Part shown: piece by piece, positions 43,090-53,074 of the stretch
Layout of the letters: every line of letters starts with the position of its first letter
How positions within the stretch are numbered: the stretch's first letter is position 1
NCBI RefSeq assembly: GCF_014193515.1
Contig: NZ_BLXX01000008.1
Span: 1 to 64,000, forward strand
Direction of reading: 5' to 3'
Origin: Geomonas silvestris
Lineage (GTDB): Bacteria; Desulfobacterota; Desulfuromonadia; Geobacterales; Geobacteraceae
Length of the DNA: 64,000 nucleotides
Notes under the pieces: generated by a model
Database searches by the model: none
The model's input: only the letters and a program-made list of their open reading frames with translations
Told to the model about the DNA's origin: nothing
Made by a program: the position numbers and the translations under genes

Positions 43090-44148
43090 CTACTCAGCTT
43101 GGTTGGTGAACGCCACCAGTTTTTCCAGTTGTGCCGCGGCGCGGCCACTATCGATGGCGTCGACCGCGAGCTGCAGCCCTTCTTTGGCATCGCTCGCCTT
43201 GCCGGCCGCCACCAGGGCAAAGGCGGCGTTCAAAAGCACCACGCGGCGCTTCGGCCCATCGACGCCGGTAAGGACGTCTTTCACGATGGTCGCATTCCCT
43301 TTGGCATCGCCGCCGCTCAGCTCTGATGGAGCACAGGAGGCAAGTCCGAACTCCTCCGGTTTGATCACCCGCAAGGTGACGCCTTCAGTGGTCACCTCGG
43401 CTATCCGTGTCGGGCCGACTAGGGTGATCTCGTCCATACCGTCGCTGCCGTGCACCACGAAGCCGCGCTTGCAGCCCAGTTTGTGCAGCACGTGCCCCAG
43501 CTTCTCCACGAGGTCCTCGCGGTACACCCCGAGCACCTGGCAGTCGGCGCCGGCCGGGTTGGTCAGGGGACCCAGGATGTTGAAGATGGTGCGGATGCCG
43601 ATTTCGCGGCGCGGTCCGATGGCATGCTTCATGGCGCCGTGCAGTGCGGGGGCGAACAAAAAGCCGATGCCGATCTCGGCGATGCTGCGCTCGACGGTTT
43701 CCGGCGTGATGTTCAGGTTGACGCCCAGCGCCTCGAGCACGTCAGCGCTGCCGCAGGACGAGGAGACGGCACGGTTTCCGTGTTTGGCCACCTTGACGCC
43801 GCAGGCGGAGACCACGAAGGCGACCGTGGTCGAGATGTTGAAGCTGTTGGTGCCGCTGCCGCCGGTGCCGCAGGTGTCCAGGATGGTTTCCCGGTCGATG
43901 TTGATGTCGTCGCGGTCGATGTCGAGAACGCTCTTGCCGACCCGGATGGGCAGAGCCCGCTCGCGCATGACCCTTGCCGCGCCGGTGATCTCGTCAACCG
44001 TCTCGCCCTTCATGCGCAGCGCAGTGATGAAAGCGGCGATCTGGGCCGGAGTGGCGCCGCCGGACATGATCTGGTCCATCACCTCGATCATCTCCGGTTC
44101 GCTCAAGTCCTCCCGCTCGACTACCCGCGCTATGGCCTTGCGTATCAT
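43090..44148 (-). CDS. trpD: Anthranilate phosphoribosyltransferase
   Basis: A 352-residue enzyme that joins anthranilate and [21 protein letters not shown] near residue 90 is the glycine-rich PRPP loop, [20 protein letters not shown] near 120 the second loop, and [18 protein letters not shown] near 165 binds anthranilate. GSDGMDEI near 235 is the metal site. Length is standard for a stand-alone TrpD. It starts 34 bases after the trpG stop codon. Confidence 0.95.
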   Translation of the reverse strand: MIRKAIARVVEREDLSEPEMIEVMDQIMSGGATPAQIAAFITALRMKGETVDEITGAARVMRERALPIRVGKSVLDIDRDDINIDRETILDTCGTGGSGTNSFNISTTVAFVVSACGVKVAKHGNRAVSSSCGSADVLEALGVNLNITPETVERSIAEIGIGFLFAPALHGAMKHAIGPRREIGIRTIFNILGPLTNPAGADCQVLGVYREDLVEKLGHVLHKLGCKRGFVVHGSDGMDEITLVGPTRIAEVTTEGVTLRVIKPEEFGLASCAPSELSGGDAKGNATIVKDVLTGVDGPKRRVVLLNAAFALVAAGKASDAKEGLQLAVDAIDSGRAAAQLEKLVAFTNQAE

Positions 44149-44182
44149 GGGTTCTCCCTAAAACCTACGTGCAGGTTTGCTT

Positions 44183-44755
44183 CTAGCGCCTCGACATATC
44201 CAGGAAGTTCTGCAGCATCTGGCGGCCCCCCTCGGTGAGGATCGACTCGGGGTGGAACTGCACCCCCCAGATCGGTAGGGTCTTGTGCTGCATCCCCATG
44301 ATCTCGCCCTCGGCAACCCACGCGGTTACTTCCAACTCTGCGGGAAGCGTCTCGCGCTCGACGATGAGCGAGTGGTAGCGGGTGGCCTGGAAGGGGTTGG
44401 GGAGCCCGGCGAAAAGCCCCTTGCCGTCGTGCAGGATCGGCGAGGTCTTGCCGTGCATGAGCGTGGCGCTCTTGATGACCTTGCCGCCGAAGGCGTAGCC
44501 GATGGACTGGTGCCCCAGGCAGACGCCGAGGATGGGGATCTTGCCGGCGAAGTGGCGGATCACCTCGACCGAGATGCCGGCCTCCTCGGGAGAGCAGGGA
44601 CCCGGCGAGACGACGATCCGCTCAGGTTTGAGCGCCTCGATCTCCCCGATGGTGATCTTGTCGTTGCGAAAGACTTTGACCTCTTCCCCCAGCTCGCCCA
44701 GGTACTGGACGATGTTGTAGGTGAAGGAGTCGTAGTTATCTATCATCAGAAGCAT
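44183..44755 (-). CDS. trpG: Anthranilate synthase component II (glutamine amidotransferase)
   Basis: A 190-residue class I glutamine amidotransferase that supplies ammonia to TrpE. The nucleophile Cys lies in [17 protein letters not shown] near residue 80 and the His-Glu pair in [14 protein letters not shown] near 170. [12 protein letters not shown] near 52 forms the oxyanion region. It might also serve 4-amino-4-deoxychorismate synthase (PabA) in folate synthesis, since many bacteria have one shared subunit. It starts 18 bases after trpE. Confidence 0.93.
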   Translation of the reverse strand: MLLMIDNYDSFTYNIVQYLGELGEEVKVFRNDKITIGEIEALKPERIVVSPGPCSPEEAGISVEVIRHFAGKIPILGVCLGHQSIGYAFGGKVIKSATLMHGKTSPILHDGKGLFAGLPNPFQATRYHSLIVERETLPAELEVTAWVAEGEIMGMQHKTLPIWGVQFHPESILTEGGRQMLQNFLDMSRR

Positions 44756-44773
44756 TGCGTACCTCTTTTCACT

Positions 44774-46249
44774 CTAGTCCAGCCCTTTTTCCGCCAGTTC
44801 GATCGCCTTTACCACCGCCTTGGCCTTGTTGACGGTTTCCATGTATTCGGCGGCAGGGTCTGAGTCGGCGACGATACCGGCTCCGGCCTGCAGATGGACC
44901 TTGCCGTCCTTCACCACTAGGGTCCTGATGGCGATCGCCATGTCCATGTTGCCGGAGAAGGAGAAGTAGCCGACGGCACCGCCGTAGACCTCGCGGCGCA
45001 CCCCCTCGAGTTCCTCGATGATCTCCATGGCCCGCACCTTGGGGGCGCCGGAGAGGGTGCCGGCCGGGAAGGTGGCCCGCACCACGTCGAAGGCGTCCTG
45101 CCCCGGCGCGAGTTCCCCCTGCACGTTGGAGACGATGTGCATCACGTGCGAGTAGCGCTCGATCACCATCAGCTCGGAAACCTTGACGCTGCCGATCCCG
45201 CACACGCGGCCCAGGTCGTTTCTCCCCAGGTCGACCAGCATGACGTGCTCGGCCCGCTCCTTGGGGTCTGCCAGCAGCTCTTCGGCAAGTGCCGCATCGG
45301 CCGCCGGGGTCGCGCCGCGCGGGCGGGTGCCGGCGATGGGGCGCAGCTCCACCCGGTCCCCTTCCTTGCGCACCATGACCTCCGGCGACGCCCCAACCAC
45401 GACGGTGTCGTCCAGGCGCAGGAAAAACATGTACGGCGAGGGGTTCAGGGTGCGCAGCACGCGGTAGATGTCGAAGGGATCGACGGTGAGCTCGCCGGAG
45501 AAGCGCTGCGAAAGGACGACCTGGATGATGTCGCCGCTGCGCACGTACTCTTTCGCCCGGGTCACCCAGGACTCGAAATCTTCACGCCGCACGTTGGAGG
45601 TGAGCGTGACATGGCCCGAGGCCGGCCGGCGCTCCTCAAACGCCAGCGGCGCCTTCAGGCGGGCGATCAGCCCGTCGATCTTGGCGACCGCATCGGCGTA
45701 GGCCTGTTCCGGGGTCAGCGAACCGTCCAGGTGCGCGTTGGAAACCACCTTGATCTTCTGGCTCAAACTGTCGAAGATCACCATGGTGTCGGTGATGATG
45801 AAGTAGGCGTCGTAGGCGTCGATCTCGCGGCGGTTCTGGTCGGGAAGTGTCTCGAAGTGCCGCACCGCGTCGTAGCCCAGATACCCTACGGCACCGCCGA
45901 AAAACCGGGGGATCCCCGGGACCTCCACGGGGGTGTAGCGCGCCATGTACTCGCGCACGAAATCAAGCGGAGAGACTTCCTCGACGCGACGCACCGCTCC
46001 TGCTTCGACGACCTCGACCCAGTTGTCCTTGCCGCGGATCACTACCGCCGGCGAGGACCCCAAAAAGGTGTAGCGCCCCCACTTCTCGCCCCCCTCGATA
46101 CTCTCGAGCAGAAAGCCGAAGCGGCCGTCGTCGATCTTCTTGAAGGCTCCTACCGGAGTGTCGAGGTCGGCGAGGATCTCGCGGTACACCGGGATCAGGT
46201 TGCCTGCGCTGGAAAGGGACGTGAATGTCGTGAAGTCTGGATGATACAT
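44774..46249 (-). CDS. trpE: Anthranilate synthase component I
   Basis: A 491-residue chorismate-utilising enzyme that makes anthranilate with TrpG. LLESIEGGEKWGRYTFLG near residue 43 contains the LLES tryptophan-feedback motif, so end-product inhibition is likely. The catalytic half shows DIIQVVLSQRF near 235, RPIAGTRPRGAT near 305, DLGRNDLGRV near 345, and GTLSGAPKVRAMEIIEELE near 405. The ATG at 46249, with AAGGAG just upstream, is preferred to a start ten codons earlier. It is the first gene of the trpEGDCB2F-serA run. No leader peptide with tandem Trp codons was seen upstream. Confidence 0.95.
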   Translation of the reverse strand: MYHPDFTTFTSLSSAGNLIPVYREILADLDTPVGAFKKIDDGRFGFLLESIEGGEKWGRYTFLGSSPAVVIRGKDNWVEVVEAGAVRRVEEVSPLDFVREYMARYTPVEVPGIPRFFGGAVGYLGYDAVRHFETLPDQNRREIDAYDAYFIITDTMVIFDSLSQKIKVVSNAHLDGSLTPEQAYADAVAKIDGLIARLKAPLAFEERRPASGHVTLTSNVRREDFESWVTRAKEYVRSGDIIQVVLSQRFSGELTVDPFDIYRVLRTLNPSPYMFFLRLDDTVVVGASPEVMVRKEGDRVELRPIAGTRPRGATPAADAALAEELLADPKERAEHVMLVDLGRNDLGRVCGIGSVKVSELMVIERYSHVMHIVSNVQGELAPGQDAFDVVRATFPAGTLSGAPKVRAMEIIEELEGVRREVYGGAVGYFSFSGNMDMAIAIRTLVVKDGKVHLQAGAGIVADSDPAAEYMETVNKAKAVVKAIELAEKGLD

Positions 46250-46323
46250 GGGGCTCCTTGCTTGGCGGCCGGGGTTCATACGGAGGGAGCCATTCCCTGG
46301 TCAAGAATGGAAATAGACCAACT

Positions 46324-46352
46324 TTAGTAGCATAGGCGGCTTAAAGAGTCAA
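46324..46352 (-). promoter_or_regulatory. Sigma-70 promoter of the trp operon
   Basis: On the minus strand TTGACT (complement of 46347-46352) and TACTAA (complement of 46324-46329) are 17 bases apart. The start point would fall about 65 bases before the trpE ATG. No attenuator hairpins are evident in that short leader. Confidence 0.55.
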
Positions 46353-46427
46353 GGAAACTGGGGGTTTCAGCGCACTGCCGAGTCAAGAAAGGCGCGAAGT
46401 TTGCCTCAGCTTGACATTTGTTGCGGC

Positions 46428-47537
46428 ATGATAAATAGTGAGCCACGTCGGCACACATTAAACGATCCCGTACTACTAGAGAGACCTCCCGTGCCACTGC
46501 TGACAGAGTTCAAACATCGCTTCGGCAGGTACGCGCTCAGCGTCGTTGAGTGGATCGTCGCTTTCAAGCGCTCGACCGAACGCCTGCTGCCGGGGACCTG
46601 GCGCATCAAGCCGGAAGGGAACATCGCCCTCGAGCGGCTCACCGACCGGTTCCCCCGCTACCTTTGCGCTCCCCAGGGGGGCGTCGCCTGCGGCGAGGGG
46701 TGGTACCCGGTCGTGTGGGACCTCTGCACGGCGATCGAGGCGCTGGAACACCTGGGGATGCCGCGGGTAACCGGGGTGCACGCCGAGGAGCGCCTGGGTG
46801 GGCTCTTCCTGCGCGCCGCTTCCAGCTCGTTCATCGTAAGGGAGCTGACCCGTGAAGCCGAACTGAAAGCGGCGGCGACCTGCGAGGAGTGCGGCAACCC
46901 GGGATCGCTCAAGATCGGGCACGGGTTCGCCAAGACGCTCTGCAGCGAACATGGCAGCGCCCGGCAGCGCCCCCGCCAACGTACATCCACCCCTTCCGCC
47001 AATCTCAGCACTACCCCGAAGCTCGTCTTCCTGGACACCGAATTCACCGACCTCGAGTACCCGCAGTTGATCAGCATCGGCCTCGTTTCCGACAGCGGTG
47101 AGCGCTTCTATGCCGAACTCAGCAACGGCTGGAGCCCGGAAGGTTGTTCGGCGTTCGTGCGCGAGCACATCCTCCCGCAGCTTACTGCCGGGGAGTTCCT
47201 CCAGGAGCGTTTCTTCGCCGGGCGCCGCCTGGCCGACTGGCTCGCCGAATTCGGCCAACCGGTGCGTGTGGTGACCGACGCCCCGGGGTACGACTGGGTG
47301 CTTATGGCCGACCTGTTGGAAGGGAACCTGCCGGAAAACCTCCATTCAGAGCCGCTCGCCTTTTACTGCGAGAGCTTCCCCGAGCTGGTCCCGCTGCTGC
47401 AGGAGGCCCGTCAGAAGGCCTTCGCCGATGCGCCGGCACACCACGCGCTGAACGACGCCGAGGCGCTGAGAGAGGCCTGGGAGGTGATGACCAGCAACCT
47501 GCACCCCGCCATCCTGGACCAGTACCTGCGGCTGTAA
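46428..47537 (+). CDS. Zinc-ribbon domain fused to a 3'-5' exonuclease
   Basis: The product has two parts. Residues 1-180 contain CGEGWYPVVWDLCTAIEAL and end in CEECGNPG...TLCSEH (Cys152, Cys155, Cys172, His175), a putative zinc site that recalls small phage-type proteins with a C-G-x-G-W and C-E-x-C-G...T-L-C-x-x-H pattern. From residue 200 there is a DEDDh-type exonuclease fold: Asp203 and Glu205 (FLDTEFTDLEYPQLISIGLV), an aspartate in VVTDAPGYDW and the closing HHALNDAEALREAW (His339, Asp343). This matches 3'-5' exoribonuclease-like proteins. The start is uncertain: TTG 46401, ATG 46428 or GTG 46491 are all possible and none has a strong ribosome site. The gene is transcribed away from the trp operon. 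Confidence 0.7.
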   Translation: MINSEPRRHTLNDPVLLERPPVPLLTEFKHRFGRYALSVVEWIVAFKRSTERLLPGTWRIKPEGNIALERLTDRFPRYLCAPQGGVACGEGWYPVVWDLCTAIEALEHLGMPRVTGVHAEERLGGLFLRAASSSFIVRELTREAELKAAATCEECGNPGSLKIGHGFAKTLCSEHGSARQRPRQRTSTPSANLSTTPKLVFLDTEFTDLEYPQLISIGLVSDSGERFYAELSNGWSPEGCSAFVREHILPQLTAGEFLQERFFAGRRLADWLAEFGQPVRVVTDAPGYDWVLMADLLEGNLPENLHSEPLAFYCESFPELVPLLQEARQKAFADAPAHHALNDAEALREAWEVMTSNLHPAILDQYLRL

Positions 47538-47665
47538 GCCTCCAGCTATTCTCCGGCATAACTCCCCCTTCCCAATTTTTTCTTTCCTCTGCTCTTGAAA
47601 AACCTCTCCCCCGTGATTAGCTTCTCCTCCGGCTTACTACAACCTCACAAAGGAGACCATACCGA

Positions 47666-49600
47666 ATGGGCAAAACCACCAAGAAGTTCGAGACCGAGGT
47701 CCAGCAGCTTTTGGACCTGGTGATCCACTCCCTCTACTCCAACAAGGAGATCTTTCTCAGGGAGCTGATTTCCAACGCCTCCGACGCAATCGACAAGGTG
47801 CGCTTCGAGTCTCACTCCAACATGGAACTTCTCGAGGGGAACGCTGACTGGAAGATCAAGCTCTACGCCGACAAGGAAGCCGGCACCCTCACCATCAGCG
47901 ATAACGGCATCGGCATGAACATGGACGAGGTGGCCGAGAACATCGGCACCATCGCCAAGTCGGGCACCAAGAACTTCATGGCGAGCCTCAAGGAGAAAAA
48001 CCTGGCCGACAACCCGGAGCTGATCGGCCAGTTCGGCGTCGGCTTCTACGCCTCCTTCATGGTGGCCGACAAGGTGATCCTCACTACCCGCAAGGCCGGG
48101 GAAAAGCAGTTCGGCTGCCGCTGGGAATCGACCGGCGACGGCAGCTACACCATCGAGGAGTGCGAGAAGGAGACCCGCGGCACCGACATCGTCCTGCACC
48201 TGAAGGATGAGATGAAGGAGTTCCTCGAAGAGTGGCGCATCCGCGCCATCGTCAAGAAGTACTCGGACTACGTGCAGTACCCGGTCGTCATGGACGTGAC
48301 CCGCTCCGAGCCGGTGAAGGATCAGGACGGCAAGGTGATCGAGGGGGGCGGCACCATCGACACCACCACCGAGGAGACCTTGAACTCGATGAAGGCGATC
48401 TGGACCCGCCCGAAGAGCGAGATCACCGAGGAGGAGTACGAGGAGTTCTACAAGCACATCTCGCACGACTACGACAAGCCGCTCTCCACCATCCACTACT
48501 CCGCGGAAGGGGTGAGCGAGTTCAAGGCGATCGTCTACCTCCCTTCGCACAAGCCCTACGACCTGTTCCTGCGCGACCACAAAAAGGGGGTGCACCTCTA
48601 CGTGAAGCGGGTCTACATCACCGACAACTGCGAGGCGCTCTTGCCGGACTACCTGCGCTTCATCAAGGGGGTGGTGGACTCCAGCGACCTGCCGCTCAAC
48701 GTCTCCCGTGAGATCCTCCAGGAAGACGTGCAGATCAAGCGCATCCAGAAGAGCCTGGTCGGCAAGATCCTCTCCACCCTCGCGGAGATGAAGGAGAAGG
48801 ACTTCGACACCTACCTGAAGTTCTACGAAGAGTTCGGCCCGGTCCTCAAAGAGGGAGTCCACTTCGACTTCGCCAACCGGGAGAAGATCCAGGACCTGCT
48901 CCTCTACGAGAGCTCCAAGACCGAGAACGGCAAGTACGTGTCGCTCAAGGAGTACGTCGAAAGGATGCCCGAGGCCCAGAAGGAGATCTACTTCATCACC
49001 GGCATGTCGCGCGCTTCGGTGGAGAACTCCCCCTACATGGAGGTCTTCCGCAAGAAGGACTTCGAGGTCCTCTACATGACCGACCCGGTGGACGAGTGGG
49101 TGGTCCAGGCGATCCACCAGTACCAGGAGAAGCACCTGAAGGCGATCGACCGCGGCGACCTGGAGCTGGAGAGCGAGGAGGAGAAGAAGGAGGCCGAGGC
49201 CAAGAAGGAAGAGGCGAAGAAGGAGTACGCCGGGGTGATCTCCTTCATTCAGGACACCCTGAAGGAGCAGGTGAAAGAGGTGCGGCTCTCCTCGCGTCTC
49301 ACCGAGAGCGCCTGCTGCCTGGTGGCCGAGGAGATGGGGCTCAACGCCAACATGGAGAAGATCCTCAAGTCGATGAACCAGGAGGTCCCCGAGGCCAAGC
49401 GCATCCTCGAGCTCAACCCGGATCACCAGATCATGCAGGTGATGACCAGCATGTACGACCAGGACAAGGCAAACCCGAAACTGGCCGACTACTGCGAGCT
49501 TCTCTTCGACCAGGCCCTGCTGACCGAGGGGAGCCCGATCAAGAACCCGCTGCGCTTCGCCAAGCTGGTGAGCGAGCTGATGGTGGTCGGCGGCAGGTAG
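47666..49600 (+). CDS. htpG: Hsp90-family molecular chaperone HtpG
   Basis: A 644-residue ATP-dependent chaperone. The N-terminal GHKL ATPase has [20 protein letters not shown] near residue 27, [18 protein letters not shown] near 76 and [18 protein letters not shown] near 118. The middle domain contains [12 protein letters not shown] near 340 with the arginine that contacts ATP, and the C-terminal dimerisation domain completes the usual length. AAAGGAG lies 10 bases before the ATG. The leader has CTTGAAA at 47594 and CCCCCGTGAT at 47608, reminiscent of a heat-shock promoter but with much shorter spacing than normal. Confidence 0.97.
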   Translation: MGKTTKKFETEVQQLLDLVIHSLYSNKEIFLRELISNASDAIDKVRFESHSNMELLEGNADWKIKLYADKEAGTLTISDNGIGMNMDEVAENIGTIAKSGTKNFMASLKEKNLADNPELIGQFGVGFYASFMVADKVILTTRKAGEKQFGCRWESTGDGSYTIEECEKETRGTDIVLHLKDEMKEFLEEWRIRAIVKKYSDYVQYPVVMDVTRSEPVKDQDGKVIEGGGTIDTTTEETLNSMKAIWTRPKSEITEEEYEEFYKHISHDYDKPLSTIHYSAEGVSEFKAIVYLPSHKPYDLFLRDHKKGVHLYVKRVYITDNCEALLPDYLRFIKGVVDSSDLPLNVSREILQEDVQIKRIQKSLVGKILSTLAEMKEKDFDTYLKFYEEFGPVLKEGVHFDFANREKIQDLLLYESSKTENGKYVSLKEYVERMPEAQKEIYFITGMSRASVENSPYMEVFRKKDFEVLYMTDPVDEWVVQAIHQYQEKHLKAIDRGDLELESEEEKKEAEAKKEEAKKEYAGVISFIQDTLKEQVKEVRLSSRLTESACCLVAEEMGLNANMEKILKSMNQEVPEAKRILELNPDHQIMQVMTSMYDQDKANPKLADYCELLFDQALLTEGSPIKNPLRFAKLVSELMVVGGR

Positions 49601-49621
49601 GCCGCACGACATGCAGGCAAG

Positions 49622-49655
49622 AAAAGGGCGGCTCTCACATGGGAGCCGCCCTTTT
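49622..49655 (+). terminator. Terminator of htpG
   Basis: AAAAGGGCGGCTC (49622-49634) and GAGCCGCCCTTTT (49643-49655) form a perfect 13-bp stem with an 8-base loop, 21 bases after the stop codon. Confidence 0.9.
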
Positions 49656-49693
49656 GCGTTTCAGCGGAAAAGCCAAGAAAGTCTTGAGACTGG

Positions 49694-49734
49694 GTCCCCT
49701 CTCCCCCTGCGGGAGAGAGACAGGGTGAGGGGGA
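49694..49734. repeat. REP-like repeat, copy 2
   Basis: The element GTCCCCTCTCCCCCTGCGGG continues into a G-rich arm ending GGGTGAGGGG. It is self-complementary and related to the other C/G-rich intergenic elements in the window. It stands in opposite orientation to copy 3, 30 bases away. Confidence 0.65.
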
Positions 49735-49762
49735 AGGCGCCACTACACCGGAGATGGCAGCT

Positions 49763-49806
49763 TCACCCACCCCCCTGCCCCCTCCCGTCAAGGGAGGGGG
49801 AGAGAG
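49763..49806. repeat. REP-like repeat, copy 3
   Basis: The C-rich arm CACCCACCCCCCTGCCCC and the G-rich arm AAGGGAGGGGGAGAG can pair. With copy 2 it forms a head-to-head pair between convergent htpG and the sensor kinase gene, a usual place for REP elements. Confidence 0.65.
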
Positions 49807-49836
49807 CGACTGAAGCCTTACCTGTTTCAGCTCCCC

Positions 49837-52800
49837 CTACCCCGACAGCACCTCGGAGAGCTTCTGGCTCATCTCGGTCACCTTGTACGGCTTCTGGATC
49901 ACACCGGCCAGCCCCTGCCCCTGGAACTTCCGGGCGACCTCCTGCTCATGGTAGCCGCTGGAGATCACCACCCGCACCTGGGGATCGATAAGTTTGAGTT
50001 CCTGGAAGGTCTGCTCCCCATCCAAAGCCGGCATGGTCAGGTCGAGCAGCACGCAGACGATCCGTTCCCGATTCTCGGCATACACCCGCACCGCCTCCCG
50101 CCCATCGCAGGCAGTCAGTACCTCGAAGCCGAGCGCCAAAAGCATCTCCCGCCCAAGCTTGCGGATGGTCTCCTCGTCGTCCACCAACAGGACGGTCCCC
50201 CTCCCCTTCCAGAGTGCAGCAGGAACGGCTGCATCCGAGACAGGCGCCATTTCCGCCCCCTCGCGGACCGGCAACAGCACGGTAAAGGTGGTCCCGCTCC
50301 CGGGCACGCTGCGCACCTTGATGGCACCCTGGTGTCCGCGCACGATGCCGAGCACCGCAGCCATTCCCAGACCGCGGCCGGTGAACTTGGTGGTGAAGAA
50401 GGGATCGAAGATCCTGGAGATGATCTCGGGCCTGATGCCGCACCCGCTGTCGGAGACCTCGACGCTTACGTAGCTCCCTTCGGGGAGCCCGTCGTCGATG
50501 CAGGAGTCCGCCAGGTAGGCGCGGTCGCACTGTCTGAGACCGGTAGCCACCACGATGAGCCCGCGATCCTCACCGATGGCCTCCGAGGCGTTCAGCACGA
50601 GGTTCAGGATCACCTGGCGCAGCTGGGTCGCGTCGGCGTTGACCGCCGGGAGCCGGTCGGCGAACTGGTAGCGCAAGACCACCTTCTTGGAGATGGAGAC
50701 CCCGAGCATGTGGGCCATCTCCTCCACCACCCCGTTCACGTCGAGCTTCTCGATCACGAAGCGCCCCTTCCCTGAGTAGGCCAGCATCTGCTTGGCCAGG
50801 TCGGCGGCGCGTCCGGCCGCCACCTCGATCTGCCGGAGGTTTTCCCGTGCCGGCGAATCGGCGGGGAGGCGCATCTGGGCCAGGTCGGCGTTTCCCAAAA
50901 CCACCATGAGTATGTTGTTGAAGTCGTGCGCGATGCCGCCGGCCAGCACCCCCAGGCTCTCCAGCTTCTGGACGTGCAGCATCTGCGCCTCGATCAGCTT
51001 GTTCTCCTGCTCCAGCCGCTTCTTCTCCGAGATGTCGATGCCGACGAACATGAGGTGCGGTTTACCCGCGACGTCGCAGCGGGACAGGAAGCAGTCCATA
51101 TCGATGCGCTTGTTGAAGGATGAACGGATGGTGGCGTCGGTGTGCCGGGTCTGGCCGTCCGCCAACACCGCCTCGGCCATCCGGTCGAGGCCGGCCGCGC
51201 GCCAGGAAGAAAGCTCCCTCAGGTTCTGCCGACACAGATCTTCTATGCTGCCGCCGATCAGGTTCGAGGCGGCCCGGTTCGCCATGACACAGCTGCCGCT
51301 CTCACCGTCGTAGACGAGGATGGCCGCGGGCGAGGCGCTCAAAAGCGATTCCGAGAAGGCCAGGGCCTGGTTGCGGGATTCCTCGGCCTCGCGGCGCCCG
51401 GTGATGTCCTCCGTGACCCCGAGCACCCCGTAGACGCTGCCGTTTTCGTCGCACAGCGGGATCTTGGTGGTGTCCATCCAGTGCACGCCATCTGCCTTAG
51501 GCAGCTGTGCTAAGGCGTGGTACTGGGGGCGGTTATTCTCCATGACGTCGCGGTCCGCGGCACGATAGCCGTGCACGTCGGGCCAGCTCAGGTCGAAGTC
51601 TGTTTTGCCGAGCACCGCTTCCGGGCTTGCGAGACCGGCCAGTTGCGCAAAACGGGCGTTGCACCCAAGGTACACGCTGTCGCGGTTTTTCCAGAAAACC
51701 GATTGCGGGATGGTATCGATCACCTGCGCGAGCATGTTGCTCCCTTCGCGCAGGCGCTGTTCGGCCAACTCGCGCTCGCGCAGTTCGGTGGTCAGTTGCT
51801 GGTTCGCCTGGTACAGCTCGGCGGTACGCTGGGCCACCCGCTGTTCGAGTTCCTGCTTGGAGTGCAAAAGCGCGGCCTCGGCCTCGCGGTCCTGCAACCA
51901 GCGCTGGTAGACCAGGCGCGAGACCAGGGCGCTTGCCGCCAGGAAGAGGAGGACCATCACGGAGAGTTTGACGAGATCGCGCCACCACTGCGCCAGGAAG
52001 TCCTTGGCGGCAAGGCCGACGATGATGTAGAGGGGATGCTGGCCGACCTTGTGGAAGGTCACCATCTTGGCGACGTTATCCCAGCCGGTTTTCGTGAAGA
52101 AGGTCCCGCCGGTCTTGCCGGAAGCCACCAGCCGGCTCAGTTCGGGGGACATGGACTTCTTGCCGACCACGCTGGCGAAATCGCCCGACCAGGGGTGGCG
52201 CACGATGGTGGCCATGTCCGCGTCGCGCAGGCTGATGCCTCCCCCATTCCCAATCTTCATCCTGGAGAAGATCTTCAGGATCTCCTCGAGGGGGAGGGTG
52301 CAGCAGACGATCCCCGCAAAGGAGCCGTCGGGGGCGGAAACCCGGCGCGCCAGGATGAGCGCCCACTTCCCGGTAAAGCGCCCCACCACCGGCTTGGAGA
52401 TGACCAGCCCTAGCTTCGGGTTGTCACGCAACTGCGTGAAGTAGTCCCGGTCGGCAAGGCTCACGCCGGGGACGGTGGCCTCGGTGCCGTAGTGGACGAT
52501 CCCCTGGGCATCGGCGACCCGCATGCTCCCCATCTCGCCCAGGCGCCCCTTCTGGCGCACCATGAACTCGGAGAGACTGGCGGCATCGAGCCCCCCATGG
52601 GCGCGCTGCCGGTAGATCTCGTCGGTCACCGACAAGACCGCCAGGTCCGCCTGGTCGATGAGGCCAGCGAGTGTGGAATCGAGCGCGAGGGAGAGGTTCT
52701 GGGTCTGCACCGCCACCCGCTCGCAGTACTGCGCCCGGCTCTGCTGCAGCGAAAAGGCCGCCAGGGCGACCAGGCACAGATCGACCAGCAGCACCAGCGC

Positions 52801-52857
52801 CACCAGCCGGAGCAGAAACTTCCGGGTACTTCTCCTATCGACAGTCTCCAGCATCAT
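49837..52857 (-). CDS. Membrane hybrid sensor histidine kinase with Cache and PAS domains
   Basis: A 1,006-residue two-component sensor. A first membrane segment (about 13-35) and a second (about 290-315) bracket a periplasmic Cache-type domain with GVSLADRDYFTQLRDNPKLG. After a coiled-coil linker come two PAS domains (about 375-495 and 500-620), the first with WMDTTKIPLCDENGSVYGVL. The phosphorylated histidine is His640 in LAGGIAHDFNNIL, a subtype often found in hybrid kinases. The ATPase domain shows GCGIRPEIISRIFDPFFTTK and a GRGLGMAAVLGIV segment. The C-terminal receiver has its aspartate near 939 (LLDLTMPALDGE) and lysine in IQKPYKV. The input signal is unknown. The ribosome site before the tandem ATGs is weak. 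Confidence 0.92.
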   Translation of the reverse strand: MMLETVDRRSTRKFLLRLVALVLLVDLCLVALAAFSLQQSRAQYCERVAVQTQNLSLALDSTLAGLIDQADLAVLSVTDEIYRQRAHGGLDAASLSEFMVRQKGRLGEMGSMRVADAQGIVHYGTEATVPGVSLADRDYFTQLRDNPKLGLVISKPVVGRFTGKWALILARRVSAPDGSFAGIVCCTLPLEEILKIFSRMKIGNGGGISLRDADMATIVRHPWSGDFASVVGKKSMSPELSRLVASGKTGGTFFTKTGWDNVAKMVTFHKVGQHPLYIIVGLAAKDFLAQWWRDLVKLSVMVLLFLAASALVSRLVYQRWLQDREAEAALLHSKQELEQRVAQRTAELYQANQQLTTELRERELAEQRLREGSNMLAQVIDTIPQSVFWKNRDSVYLGCNARFAQLAGLASPEAVLGKTDFDLSWPDVHGYRAADRDVMENNRPQYHALAQLPKADGVHWMDTTKIPLCDENGSVYGVLGVTEDITGRREAEESRNQALAFSESLLSASPAAILVYDGESGSCVMANRAASNLIGGSIEDLCRQNLRELSSWRAAGLDRMAEAVLADGQTRHTDATIRSSFNKRIDMDCFLSRCDVAGKPHLMFVGIDISEKKRLEQENKLIEAQMLHVQKLESLGVLAGGIAHDFNNILMVVLGNADLAQMRLPADSPARENLRQIEVAAGRAADLAKQMLAYSGKGRFVIEKLDVNGVVEEMAHMLGVSISKKVVLRYQFADRLPAVNADATQLRQVILNLVLNASEAIGEDRGLIVVATGLRQCDRAYLADSCIDDGLPEGSYVSVEVSDSGCGIRPEIISRIFDPFFTTKFTGRGLGMAAVLGIVRGHQGAIKVRSVPGSGTTFTVLLPVREGAEMAPVSDAAVPAALWKGRGTVLLVDDEETIRKLGREMLLALGFEVLTACDGREAVRVYAENRERIVCVLLDLTMPALDGEQTFQELKLIDPQVRVVISSGYHEQEVARKFQGQGLAGVIQKPYKVTEMSQKLSEVLSG

Positions 52858-53074
52858 CAGGCGGCGAAATCCTCGACAAAAGCCCTAATCGGGCGTAATC
52901 ACGGGCGAAACTCACCCCGCAGCCGAGGTTCAGGCTCCTCATCGGCGCGGGCAGGATTTTCATGAGGGATATGTGCACTCTCCACCGGGCTCTGCGCAAC
53001 CGGGTTTCCGGGGAGCGGCCGGCGACCGACGGGATCAGCACCGGCGGCGCGGCAGGCAAGGCAAACGCGGGGAA

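Noticed and set aside
47594-47620. CTTGAAA plus CCCCCGTGAT upstream of htpG as a sigma-32 promoter
   Set aside because: The spacer is only 7-8 bases, against about 13-15 in known heat-shock promoters, so it was not listed as a feature.
47645-49612. A 655-codon antisense frame opposite htpG
   Set aside because: It is leucine/valine-rich and mirrors GAG/GAC-rich sense codons. HtpG on the plus strand is certain, so this is a shadow frame.
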